From Mariniphaga sp. (GTDB taxonomy: Bacteria; Bacteroidota; Bacteroidia; Bacteroidales; Prolixibacteraceae), in NCBI GenBank assembly GCA_024636975.1, contig JAGXGA010000061.1, forward strand, positions 236,285 to 300,284: a stretch of 64,000 nucleotides of DNA. The letters run 5' to 3'. The notes under the pieces were generated by a model. The model was not told the DNA's origin, made no database searches, and saw only the letters and a list, made by a program, of their open reading frames with translations. This document shows positions 37,302-45,905 of the stretch, one piece after another. Position numbers and translations under genes: made by a program. Each line of letters starts with the position of its first letter. The stretch's first letter is position 1.

Positions 37302-37414
37302 TTAAACTCAGTTATAACTCAGTTTTAATTCTATATTAACTCAATGTAAATTCAATTATAATTGAATTTACATTGAGTTAATATAGAGTTTGTATTGAGT
37401 TAACATTGAGTTTA
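37302..37414. repeat. 58-bp perfect palindrome in a 113-bp imperfect hairpin
   Basis: The core 37330-37387 is a perfect palindrome of 58 bases (each arm is TCTATATTAACTCAATGTAA followed by ATTCAATTA). Outside it the arms continue imperfectly with repeated ACTCA(A/G) units on the left and (T/C)TGAGT units on the right, to about 37302 and 37414. It could extrude as a cruciform or form a very long RNA hairpin. It has no poly-T tail. Confidence 0.85.
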
Positions 37415-37571
37415 GTCCGGACCAGGTCCGTTCCAACCCTAAAGTAAACCATGCTCCGTGTAAACTGAAATTTTGACTTTTTGCACGGCAAGTCAGGTTT
37501 ATAACCTATTGATTATGCGACAATAAGCATTTTAACTCAACTTGCTGAACCGGTTCCTGTTATATATGTAG

Positions 37572-37579
37572 TATATTTG
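37572..37579 (+). promoter_or_regulatory. possible -7 box of the GTPase gene
   Basis: TATATTTG matches TAnnTTTG and lies 90 bases before the GTPase ATG. The nearest upstream TTG is 27 bases away, longer than normal spacing. Confidence 0.35.
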
Positions 37580-37668
37580 TTCTATCCAAAAGGATACCAA
37601 CAACTAACAGGTAAACCGGCAGGTTCTTTAATGAGTGAACCGGCCTCAACACAACAACAGAAATTAAA

Positions 37669-39351
37669 ATGGTACAGCAAGTATTAAGTCATGAACAAAG
37701 AGAGCAGTATGAAGCCTTGCACGCCTTGCTATTGGCTTGCCTGGCCCTTACTGAAAAAAGTTACGATAAAGAGGCAACACAGATTGTAAAAGACAGGATT
37801 TCGCACCTGCAGTCGGCTGCGTTGCTTGTGATTGTTGGAGAGGTAAAATCGGGAAAGAGCAGTTTTGTAAATGCCCTTCTGGGTGAAGAAGTTTGTGAAG
37901 TGGCACCCGACCCATGCACGTCGGGCATTCAGGAATTGGTTTATGGCGAACGGCGTACCAAAACAACTTTGGGAGAAAACTGGGAAAAGCTTACCCTTCC
38001 CAAGGATGTATTAAATAAAATTACAATTGTTGATACTCCCGGAACCAATTCAATTATACGGAATCATCAGACCATTACCGAAAAATACATCCCTCAAAGC
38101 GACCTTGTGGTATTTGTTTTTAGCGCAAAGAACCCACACACCGGGTCGGCATGGGATTTCCTGTCGCTTGTTCGAAAAGACTGGTACCGGAAAATGGTTT
38201 TTATTCTTCAGCAGGCCGATTTGGCAAGCCCAAATGAACTTTCCATCAATAAGGAAAGGGTATTTCAGTATGCACGGGAACGAAATGTGCAGAACCCGGT
38301 GGTATTTACGGTATCGGCAAAGCTTGAAAACGAAAGAAATCCCGACAGCGGTTTTGCTGAGTTCAGAAAATATTTAGGCAATGCCATTCAAAGCGGGGAA
38401 GTTTGGCGGATGAAAGTAGAAGGAGCCCGCGATACAGCCAGCCAAATTGCCGGCAGGGTGATTGTACGCTTACAGGGGGAACAGGCTGCCGTTGAGGAGG
38501 ACAGGGCTTTTTACACCGGGTTACTTGCAAGGGTTAAATCGCGCAGAGAAAAAGCCGATGCCCTCAGGCGACTTGCCGTCGACAGCCTGTGCGTTACCTA
38601 CGACAGGCTTGCGGACAAACTGGAGCAGGATTTTGCCGATGGATTGGGAGCAGGTAATGTTCTGCGCCGTTCGATTCCATTTCTAAGGGATAAAGATGTT
38701 AAAACCTGGCTGAGAGATCTCCAGGCAAATTTTGAAGTAGCCTCCCGAAAAGAAATTGAAGCAGAATCGGCACGTGTATCGAAGGATATCTCCGAAGAGA
38801 TGATGTCGATGTTTAATGAATTGTCAGAGGCCATTGACCATCACCACGATAAAACTACCGAACGTTTTATAATTCGTGACCCCGATCGTGCTGAAATACT
38901 AACGCGTTTACAGCAGCAACTGCAGGATCTGCGTCTTTCCGATATAGCAGAAAATAAAGGAATTGAGGGTTCGGGCATCGGGCGCATGTCACTTACCGGC
39001 GGAGGCCTGGCCGCTCTGGGTGCAGTGATTGCATTTTCATCACACCTGATGATTTTTGACATTACCGGCGGCATACTCGCCATTGCGGGGGCCGGTATAA
39101 TAGCCACTACGCTTATCTGGAAACGAGCCGGGATCCTGCGCGACTTCCGAAAAAAACTCAGAACATCACGTGATGAGTTCCGTCACCGCCTGAATGTGGA
39201 GATTGGCCGCATGTTCGAAAAACTATTTATGGAGATTGAACATCGCCTGAAAGAACCGGTTTCTCATCTCGATGAAAAAAGCCAGCGCCTGCTCCCTTTA
39301 ATTGAGGAAGCTGAACAGGTGAAGGAAAAGGCAGAAAAAATAAAAACCTAG
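37669..39351 (+). CDS. dynamin-like membrane GTPase
   Basis: A 560-residue bacterial dynamin-family protein. The P-loop GEVKSGKSS lies at residues 57-65, the G3 motif DTPG at 122-125 followed by TNS, and QQAD at 181-184 stands in for the G4 N/TKxD motif. The middle is helical and likely forms the stalk and coiled coils. Two closely spaced hydrophobic segments at about 442-484 probably insert in the inner membrane, and a further coiled coil ends the protein. Such proteins remodel or repair membranes, or defend against phage that damage membranes; which applies here is unknown. It has no partner dynamin or other defence genes beside it and probably forms its own transcript, bounded by two hairpins downstream. 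Confidence 0.85.
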   Translation: MVQQVLSHEQREQYEALHALLLACLALTEKSYDKEATQIVKDRISHLQSAALLVIVGEVKSGKSSFVNALLGEEVCEVAPDPCTSGIQELVYGERRTKTTLGENWEKLTLPKDVLNKITIVDTPGTNSIIRNHQTITEKYIPQSDLVVFVFSAKNPHTGSAWDFLSLVRKDWYRKMVFILQQADLASPNELSINKERVFQYARERNVQNPVVFTVSAKLENERNPDSGFAEFRKYLGNAIQSGEVWRMKVEGARDTASQIAGRVIVRLQGEQAAVEEDRAFYTGLLARVKSRREKADALRRLAVDSLCVTYDRLADKLEQDFADGLGAGNVLRRSIPFLRDKDVKTWLRDLQANFEVASRKEIEAESARVSKDISEEMMSMFNELSEAIDHHHDKTTERFIIRDPDRAEILTRLQQQLQDLRLSDIAENKGIEGSGIGRMSLTGGGLAALGAVIAFSSHLMIFDITGGILAIAGAGIIATTLIWKRAGILRDFRKKLRTSRDEFRHRLNVEIGRMFEKLFMEIEHRLKEPVSHLDEKSQRLLPLIEEAEQVKEKAEKIKT

Positions 39352-39382
39352 TCAGCTGCCTGCAAAGAAGGGCGAACGGGTG

Positions 39383-39401
39383 CGGCGGTTTTCTACCGCC
39401 G
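39383..39401 (+). terminator. hairpin after the GTPase gene
   Basis: CGGCGGT (39383-39389) pairs with ACCGCCG (39395-39401) over a five-base loop, followed by GTTTAATTT. A GC-rich stem with a short T-rich tail 30 bases past the stop codon fits a terminator. Confidence 0.6.
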
Positions 39402-39430
39402 GTTTAATTTCCTTTTTAAATGTACTTAAC

Positions 39431-39457
39431 CCCGACATAGTATGAAATCCTGTCGGG
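39431..39457. terminator. second hairpin between convergent genes
   Basis: CCCGACA (39431-39437) pairs with TGTCGGG (39451-39457), followed by ATTTTAAAAAT. It lies between the convergent GTPase and DUF2264 genes and could terminate either, or be a dispersed palindromic repeat. Confidence 0.5.
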
Positions 39458-39477
39458 ATTTTAAAAATGCTGTACCT

Positions 39478-41532
39478 TCAGCACCGGCGGTTACCATCAA
39501 TCTCTTCAAAATATACCTCGTAGGTTTTGTCGTCACTTAAAGTGATTCTGGCACCCAAACTTGAAAGCACAGGGGTTACATCCATTATTTGAATTTCCTT
39601 AATTGGCGAAAGTTCTTCGGGAGTCCATTCTGAATCGCTGGTCTTATGGAGCATAACTGTAATCATCAATTCCATGGCCGGATTTTTAGCCATCCGTTTT
39701 TTATGGGCATAAACTACGGTGCTTTTGTCGGCTTCAGCATTCCGGTTTGTGTGAACCAGGCTGTCGAGTTCATCCCAGCCGCCGTATGATATCAATGCCA
39801 CACGCCGTCCTTTAATGGCGGCAGTAATTACCATTTTGTTGTCTTCTGTAAACTGGTTAACCACAGCCTGTTCGTCTTTTATGTGTGGCAATCCGAAATG
39901 GCCGAGTGTAAGCTCGTGTTCAAATGCAAGACGGGTTCGGTCAACCCTGATAACACCTCCAGGAATTACAATGTCGGCCAAATCTATAATATACCCCACC
40001 CCGTTATTGGGAGGTTTCCTCATGATTGCCTGCCGGTAGATTACTCCATCAATAACCCCGTTGAAAACCATACTTTGTGAAGTGGAATAGGCACTGTTTT
40101 TTTCCGAACTATTAATGAGTGATATCCCTGTTAAATAAAAATTTATATCGTCGCCCCTTACATCCCTTGGATCGAGGCTTCGAAAACTGTATTCCATGGA
40201 AGTACCTCCTCCCGGGTTGTGGTCTTCCCATGGGAAATGGGTATTGTATATCAGTTTGGAATAGTTGGGATCATCATAATACACTTTGCCGGGAATTATT
40301 TCCGATGCACCTGATTTACCATAGTTTGCGAGCACCAGACCGGGGTTTTCAAGAAGAATCGTACGCGTATTTTCTCCCAGTTCTTCCCAGAATCCTTCGT
40401 TTTCTTTTGCGGTCCAGAAGGGTGAGTCCTCAGGCAGAGCCAGGCAAATAAAGGGAAGAAACATCAGAAAAGGGCTGGCCGGACAGCTGTAATTCTGCAC
40501 CATATATTCCTTTTGCCCATAGAATCCAAGGCTGGGAATTTCGTTATGATAAAACTCCTCACGGGCAACAAACTGGAGCAACGAACCGGAGCATAATCGC
40601 CGGGCAAAGCCGGCATCGATGAGCGGATCGTCTTTCAGCATGAAAGCAACAGGGAATGCCCCCGAAACCCATGTGCGGTAACATATGCTTCGCGACCACA
40701 TATTTATGTACCCGTCGCGTCCGAAAAAACCTGTAAGCGACTCCATGAGTTTTTTTGCTGACTGTTCAATGATTCCGGCTATTTCCGGGTAAAATTCATC
40801 GCCAAAGGTCCTGCACCAGATTGTGGTATAAACAATAAAAAGGCTTATGGAGTAATAATTATAGGTTTGCTCGAGGTACCATCCGTTTCCGGAATGGTAG
40901 GACGCCACCCACAACAGGTGGTTTTTGAGTTGATCATCATCTATTTCGTAGCCGTACTTTTTAAGGAAGGAAAGCGTAATGATGTTAAAAATGCGCCAGT
41001 TGTTTTGAGTAGTGCGGTGATGCGCCCATTTTGATATGGTTACCACCATTTCATTCTTTTGTTCCTCAGAATAATGTGTCCAAAGAGTATCGGGCATCAA
41101 CAGAAGGGTTTTAAACAGCCCTCCAAACTCACAGGTGAACTGATAGGTGGAATCGGGTAAATCATCAGGCAATGGCAATGAATTGACGTGCCCTGGTGTA
41201 AGGGCATTATACAACTGAAGGCTGTAATATTCCCTAAGTTTAATCCCTCTGATTTCCACTTCCGGATCAATGTGGATAAGCGGCCCTGCCAAGGTAAATG
41301 TCCGTTCAAGCGCCTCGAATTCAAGGGAACGGTAGCGCCAGTCGGGGTCAGTGGGTTGCGGATAAGTTTTGCCCGGAACCCTGGGGAAAGTAAGGGGATC
41401 GTTTATTGAACCGATATGTGTAAAGGCCCTTTTGAGTAAATATTTCGCCAGTTCGATGTAATGTTGCCGGTTCATCCCGGTTAGCGGGCTTAAATTAAAA
41501 TCAGGATTGTTGATTTCAAAAGCTTTCTTCAT
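39478..41532 (-). CDS. DUF2264 domain protein
   Basis: A 684-residue protein of the DUF2264 family, with no signal peptide. The family has an alpha/alpha-barrel-like N-terminal part and a beta-sandwich C-terminal part, a layout seen in some polysaccharide lyases and glycoside hydrolases. Conserved-looking stretches include NNWRIFNIITLSFLKKYG, WYLEQTYNYYSISLFI and DGYINMWSRSICYRTW. Its neighbours, a GH10 xylanase and sugar-phosphate enzymes, suggest a role in carbohydrate breakdown, but the reaction is unknown. The ATG at 41532 (MKKAFEINNPDFNLSPLTG) gives a natural N-terminus; the frame starts at 41562. Confidence 0.8.
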   Translation of the reverse strand: MKKAFEINNPDFNLSPLTGMNRQHYIELAKYLLKRAFTHIGSINDPLTFPRVPGKTYPQPTDPDWRYRSLEFEALERTFTLAGPLIHIDPEVEIRGIKLREYYSLQLYNALTPGHVNSLPLPDDLPDSTYQFTCEFGGLFKTLLLMPDTLWTHYSEEQKNEMVVTISKWAHHRTTQNNWRIFNIITLSFLKKYGYEIDDDQLKNHLLWVASYHSGNGWYLEQTYNYYSISLFIVYTTIWCRTFGDEFYPEIAGIIEQSAKKLMESLTGFFGRDGYINMWSRSICYRTWVSGAFPVAFMLKDDPLIDAGFARRLCSGSLLQFVAREEFYHNEIPSLGFYGQKEYMVQNYSCPASPFLMFLPFICLALPEDSPFWTAKENEGFWEELGENTRTILLENPGLVLANYGKSGASEIIPGKVYYDDPNYSKLIYNTHFPWEDHNPGGGTSMEYSFRSLDPRDVRGDDINFYLTGISLINSSEKNSAYSTSQSMVFNGVIDGVIYRQAIMRKPPNNGVGYIIDLADIVIPGGVIRVDRTRLAFEHELTLGHFGLPHIKDEQAVVNQFTEDNKMVITAAIKGRRVALISYGGWDELDSLVHTNRNAEADKSTVVYAHKKRMAKNPAMELMITVMLHKTSDSEWTPEELSPIKEIQIMDVTPVLSSLGARITLSDDKTYEVYFEEIDGNRRC

Positions 41533-41733
41533 AATATCTTCTTTTCGGTTGTGGAATGACAAATATTACAAATGTTTACCCGATAATTTTTGTCCGCTTT
41601 TAGCAGTTGCTGGTATTATTTTAACAAATTGTCGTTTATTCCATTAATTCTTCATACTAATAATCTTACCTGAGTTAAGAGAGATGTAAATAGTACAAAA
41701 TAAAGAAGGAGAAATTTTCCCATCCGAAGTTTA

Positions 41734-42867
41734 TTATTGTTTTAGGGCTGCAACGGCATGATAGGCATCTTTTGGATTTCGTTGCCGGTCGAAAAGAAGC
41801 GGATAGTTTGTTCGACCTCTAACAGGGAAATTGTTTTTCCACGAATCGGCATCGGAAGTGCCCCAGAATGTAACCCTGTCGATTTTATCTCGGTGCTTTA
41901 AAAAGAGCTTAAAAAGCTCCTCATAACGCCGGGTCAATTTATCGTTCACATCTTTTGGCAGTCCTTCTACATAAGGGTTCAATGATTGGGCATATTCTAC
42001 ATTAGTTGAAACTTCAGCTGATCGTTCCCAGTCGTATGGCAATACATCCACATCAAGTTCAGTGAAATGAACCCTCATCCCGGTGGAAGCGAAAGCTTCG
42101 ATGCTTGTTTCAATTTCCTTAATCGTAGGACTTTCGAGGTGATAGTGCCCCTGCATCCCGATTCCATGAATAGGTACACCCTTCTTTTTAAAATCCTTCA
42201 CCATTTGCACCACAAAATCGCGTCGCTTCGGACTATCCATGCCATAGTCGTTGTATAAGAGGTGACAATCAGGGTCAGCCTCATGGGCCAGGTGAAAGGC
42301 ACGGTCCATAAATTCGGGTCCGATAATCTCGAGCCACGGGCTTTTCCTCCACCCATCTTCCGGGGTAATTGATTCATTTACCACATCCCATGCATTGACT
42401 TTTCCTTTATACCTGTGGACCACGGTTTGAATATGGCTTTCCATTCGTTTTAACAGCGCATTTTTAGTCAGCCTGTTTCCGCTTTCATCAAGGAAAATAT
42501 CCTTTGGGACCTGGCTGTGCCACACCAGTACATGCCCCAGCATATGCATGTTGTTATTCATGGCAAAATCCACAAATTTATCGGGAATGTCAAATTGCCA
42601 TTTATCTTCTGCAGGATGTATGTTCGACCACTTCATGGCATTTTCCATTGTTATGGAGCTAAATTCGCCGGCAATAAAATTCAGTATATCGGTGTCTTCA
42701 CGCATAAAAATTTGTGAACCAAGGGCAGCTCCTATCAAAAAATCGTTTTTATACAAATCTTTAAGCCCCTGATTGCCTGCAAAATACGACATGCCATTTG
42801 CCCTGAATGCTGCCAGTCCGGCAACTGCTGCAACAGAGTTCCGGATAAATTTTCTTCTGTTCAGCAT
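41734..42867 (-). CDS. GH10 endo-1,4-beta-xylanase, Tat-exported
   Basis: Cleaves internal beta-1,4-xylosidic bonds in xylan with retention. The 377-residue protein is one GH10 barrel. The acid/base glutamate is E165 in WDVVNESI and the nucleophile is E270 in RVHFTELDVDV; MENAMKW (about 74-80) and HVLVWHSQ (112-119) are further family marks. The first 25 residues (MLNRRKFIRNSVAAVAGLAA...) are a twin-arginine signal, so it is probably periplasmic or surface-bound. The ATG at 42867 brings the twin arginine to residues 4-5; the frame could be read from 42906. It has no carbohydrate-binding module, and no SusC/SusD pair lies nearby. Confidence 0.93.
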   Translation of the reverse strand: MLNRRKFIRNSVAAVAGLAAFRANGMSYFAGNQGLKDLYKNDFLIGAALGSQIFMREDTDILNFIAGEFSSITMENAMKWSNIHPAEDKWQFDIPDKFVDFAMNNNMHMLGHVLVWHSQVPKDIFLDESGNRLTKNALLKRMESHIQTVVHRYKGKVNAWDVVNESITPEDGWRKSPWLEIIGPEFMDRAFHLAHEADPDCHLLYNDYGMDSPKRRDFVVQMVKDFKKKGVPIHGIGMQGHYHLESPTIKEIETSIEAFASTGMRVHFTELDVDVLPYDWERSAEVSTNVEYAQSLNPYVEGLPKDVNDKLTRRYEELFKLFLKHRDKIDRVTFWGTSDADSWKNNFPVRGRTNYPLLFDRQRNPKDAYHAVAALKQ

Positions 42868-42923
42868 GGAAGGGATTTCATTTTTAGTTCCAATAATTTT
42901 AGTCATATCGATTTATTTAATGT

Positions 42924-43673
42924 TTAAACAAGCTGAAATACTTTTGATTTAATCAGGTCGAAAAGATAGACCTGCTGAAATCTGGAATGAAAATCATGAT
43001 TCATTATTCTATCATGTAAATTGTAATTTCTCACCCCACGCAATCGGTCAGCAACAATCACCAACCAGTAAAAGTTAAGACTTTGTTTTTGATAAATACG
43101 TAGTTTTTCATCTTTTTTATGAATGGCTTCGCGAATATCGCCCACCACATCATCGGAAATTCCCAGATTATTGGACCGCTCCCAAATGTGAACCTCCAAT
43201 TCGGGATGGTTTACAATTAAAATACTTTCGATGCCTGCCGGAAGCGTTTCACTACCAATGGTAATGTAAAAAAAATCATTCGGTTTCTTAAATTGTACAG
43301 CCTTGCGAATTGCATTTGTAACCCTTGCAGTTACTGCAAGTTCTCTTTCTTCTTCAAGGGGTATGTTATCTGAAAAAAGAAACTTAGCAAACAGTTTATA
43401 AGGAGAGCTCACACTGAATATACTTTTGGCCGATTCAATTATTCGTTCCCTTATTTTTTTTTGTTCTATTTCATTGCTATCAGGTAATCGGGCATTTATC
43501 GGATTTAGCCTTGTAAGTTCAATACCTATCCTGTTTTTTGTTTTCAGCTTTAGAATGAAATCAGGGGATTCGGAAAGCATTAATTTACCTTTCGGGAAGT
43601 CAGGATTTCGATCCCTGAAGTAATGCATCAACAAAAGTTCCAGTTGCTTTTTCTCCGGCTGCATACAATACAA
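42924..43673 (-). CDS. unknown protein with a nuclease-like signature
   Basis: A 249-residue soluble protein that I do not recognise. The stretch ESPDFILKLKTKNRIGIELT has an acidic residue followed by E-x-T after a short hairpin, reminiscent of PD-(D/E)XK nuclease-fold proteins, but the usual lysine is not clear. It is rich in charged residues and has no signal peptide or membrane segment. It lies 13 bases after the inositol-monophosphatase-type gene and 56 before the xylanase, so co-transcription is likely while a functional link is doubtful. Starts at 43673 or 43664 are both possible. Confidence 0.6.
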   Translation of the reverse strand: MYCMQPEKKQLELLLMHYFRDRNPDFPKGKLMLSESPDFILKLKTKNRIGIELTRLNPINARLPDSNEIEQKKIRERIIESAKSIFSVSSPYKLFAKFLFSDNIPLEEERELAVTARVTNAIRKAVQFKKPNDFFYITIGSETLPAGIESILIVNHPELEVHIWERSNNLGISDDVVGDIREAIHKKDEKLRIYQKQSLNFYWLVIVADRLRGVRNYNLHDRIMNHDFHSRFQQVYLFDLIKSKVFQLV

Positions 43674-43686
43674 ATTTTTTAAATAA

Positions 43687-44463
43687 CTACTGCAGATCGA
43701 AAGTTTTTGGCAATAGCTGCGCCTGCAGTTCGGGTCGGGTAATTAGTATATAACTACCTTTCCCATCCCATTTACGGCCTTTCCAGTCGGTAAAAGCACA
43801 ACCAGCTTCGGAAGCGATTAATGCTCCTGCAGCAAAATCCCAGATCTCGTCACCTGAACATATAAACCCATCGAACAGGCCGGCTGCCACATAACAAAGC
43901 TCCAGGGCTGTGGTACCAAGTTTACGCAGATTGTAATCGGATGAAAGGCGCCGTGTTAAATCGGCGTACTTTAATTTATCGGCTGAATGAGAGCCATGGT
44001 TAAGAAAAAGTGCAGGGACCGGATGCAACGATTTTTTAGGTTCCAACGGTTCATCATTACAGAATGCTCCTCCCCCTTTCATAGCATAATATTCCCTTCC
44101 GTGGATAGGATCAATAATTACGCCTGCAAGAATTTCTGCATCATTTACAAGCGCCAGAGAAACGGCAAACAAGGGGAGCAAACGTGCAAAATTTGAGGTT
44201 CCGTCCAATGGATCAACCACCCACACCGGCCCATTTTTAATTCCTGTTAACCCGCTCTCTTCGCTTAGAATGCAATAATCGGATTCGTTTAATAATACAT
44301 CAAGAATGGCGGTCTCGGCTGCTTTATCGGTGCCGGTAACCAAAGTGTTTGAATCGCTTTTGATTTGAACATTCTGCACTTTACCAAACTGATTGCTAAT
44401 AACATTGGCTCCTGCTCTCGCAGCTTTTCGGGCAGTTTGCAAATCGGCTGAAAAATTACTCAT
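43687..44463 (-). CDS. inositol monophosphatase family protein
   Basis: A 258-residue metal-dependent phosphatase of the inositol monophosphatase/CysQ/histidinol-phosphatase superfamily. Metal-binding residues are visible in LSEESG (glutamates near 70), in VVDPLDGTSNFAR (aspartates near 83-86), and in the late GDEIWDFAAGALIASEAG. The substrate cannot be read from sequence; sugar or inositol phosphates, adenosine bisphosphate or histidinol phosphate are options. It lies between the SorE-like dehydrogenase gene (90 bases upstream) and the unknown gene. Confidence 0.88.
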   Translation of the reverse strand: MSNFSADLQTARKAARAGANVISNQFGKVQNVQIKSDSNTLVTGTDKAAETAILDVLLNESDYCILSEESGLTGIKNGPVWVVDPLDGTSNFARLLPLFAVSLALVNDAEILAGVIIDPIHGREYYAMKGGGAFCNDEPLEPKKSLHPVPALFLNHGSHSADKLKYADLTRRLSSDYNLRKLGTTALELCYVAAGLFDGFICSGDEIWDFAAGALIASEAGCAFTDWKGRKWDGKGSYILITRPELQAQLLPKTFDLQ

Positions 44464-44553
44464 CGGAATAACCAGGTTAAACTTTTAAGCAAGGTCAGGT
44501 TTTAATCTTGAATATTCAAATTTTTCAGGTTAATGATTCAACTTCGGGTTTCT

Positions 44554-45828
44554 TTATATACCGGGAGCGTTTTCAAGCAAATATTTTTCGGCTTCAATAT
44601 TCCACAGTCCTTTTGTTTTTGAAACCAGATTTGCCAGCTCCTTATACATGGGATCAGTCTTTCCTTTTTCTTCGAAATCAGATATGGCAGTCAGCGGAAA
44701 TTTCTTATGCGTGTAGATAAGCTTTTTACCGCCGGGTATGCCGGGCAGATTTAATGTAGTTTCGATAACCGAATTCAAACCACCAATATGAGTAATCAGG
44801 CCTGCAGGATCAAGTCCTTCACTCATGCATTTCAGTGCTTCAATCATGTCGTTGTTGTTTCCACCCGAAGTACCTGTAATATGCGTTGCAGAATAATGTA
44901 CGTTGTAAAAATTCAATGTTGCAGAAAAATCGGGGTTAGAAGGCCCTGCAAAAAAGTTAAGGCAACCATCATAATCAAGAATAGCATCGGCCTGCACGAT
45001 TACAGGTGCTACCGGGGCAAAAACAAACACATCGTTATAACCGTTTCCACCGGATACTTCTTTCAGCTTTTCAACCGGATTGTCAATATTGCCTGTATTC
45101 AGGTATACCATTTCAATACCATTTTCCCTGGCCCATTCCACCGGAAATATTTCAGCAGCACGGTCGAGTCGTTCCTGGTCGATATCGGTAATAACCAGTA
45201 ATGAAGGCTTGCGGTCTTTGCGGTTCACCACGTAATTAATTGCAGCCAGTCCCATAGGACCAACTCCTGCCAGTATGGCCATTTTACCGCCATCTGTAAT
45301 TTCCATCTGATGCACATAGGAACCAGGTTTGGTATGATAGTTCGCATGCATGGCGCCTATTACACAACTCAGCGGTTCTGCCAGTGAAGCGGGGTAATAC
45401 CCGGGCCCCTCGTATGCAAGCAGACAATCCTGCTCCAGCACATCTTTGGGAATGATTACATAGGTAGCATCTCCGCCAATGTGCGGATAGGTATACCCCG
45501 GAGCGCTTAAAACACCTAAAGGACCATCCTCATAATAAATTGCAGGCTGAATGGAATACTTTTGTCCCGACCTGAACTTATGTTGCCACTTGGCTCCCAC
45601 TTCCACAATCTCTCCTGCAAATTCATGCCCGATAATAACAGGTTTTTCATTTACATTGTCAGGAACCCGCTTATGGTCAGCGCCTTGCTTAGTTGCCTTA
45701 TAACTCGACATGCAAATGCTGTCGGATACAACTTTGGCTAAAATCTCATCTTCTTTAATCTGCGGAAGTTCGAACTCTTCAAGTCTTAAATCTTCCTTAC
45801 CGTATAATCGTACTGCTTTTGTTTTCAT
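44554..45828 (-). CDS. zinc-type dehydrogenase, SorE-like (sorbose 1-phosphate reductase family)
   Basis: A 424-residue medium-chain dehydrogenase. The N-terminus MKTKAVRLYGKEDLRLEEFE and the VSDSICMSSYKATKQGADH region are close to what I recall of L-sorbose-1-phosphate reductase (SorE) from sorbose operons. GHEFAGEIVEVG and the GVGPMGLAAINYV nucleotide-binding motif are visible. Such an enzyme would interconvert a keto-sugar phosphate and a polyol phosphate. It follows the aldolase/SDR gene by 77 bases. The start at 45828 restores the normal N-terminus; the frame begins at 45861. The real substrate is uncertain, so no symbol is given. Confidence 0.75.
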   Translation of the reverse strand: MKTKAVRLYGKEDLRLEEFELPQIKEDEILAKVVSDSICMSSYKATKQGADHKRVPDNVNEKPVIIGHEFAGEIVEVGAKWQHKFRSGQKYSIQPAIYYEDGPLGVLSAPGYTYPHIGGDATYVIIPKDVLEQDCLLAYEGPGYYPASLAEPLSCVIGAMHANYHTKPGSYVHQMEITDGGKMAILAGVGPMGLAAINYVVNRKDRKPSLLVITDIDQERLDRAAEIFPVEWARENGIEMVYLNTGNIDNPVEKLKEVSGGNGYNDVFVFAPVAPVIVQADAILDYDGCLNFFAGPSNPDFSATLNFYNVHYSATHITGTSGGNNNDMIEALKCMSEGLDPAGLITHIGGLNSVIETTLNLPGIPGGKKLIYTHKKFPLTAISDFEEKGKTDPMYKELANLVSKTKGLWNIEAEKYLLENAPGI

Positions 45829-45905
45829 ATTTCCTGATTCTGGCTCCTTCGCGGAAACCATTAACTACTAATTTCTACTTTATATTATCTTTTTGTTTCC
45901 TGCAA

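Larger units (their letters stand above)
36902..37668. other. repeat-rich spacer before the GTPase gene
   Basis: The spacer is about 770 bases long and shows no convincing gene. It carries two diverged copies of a 70-base GC-rich element, a related element in the opposite orientation between them, a long palindrome at 37302-37414 and a possible -7 box at 37572-37579 before the GTPase gene. Confidence 0.7.

Noticed and set aside
37669..39351. Part of an anti-phage defence island
   Set aside because: Dynamin-like proteins can act in defence, but no other defence gene adjoins it, so the claim is not supported.
39478..42867. Polysaccharide utilisation locus
   Set aside because: A GH10 xylanase and DUF2264 are present, but there is no SusC/SusD pair, so the definition is not met.
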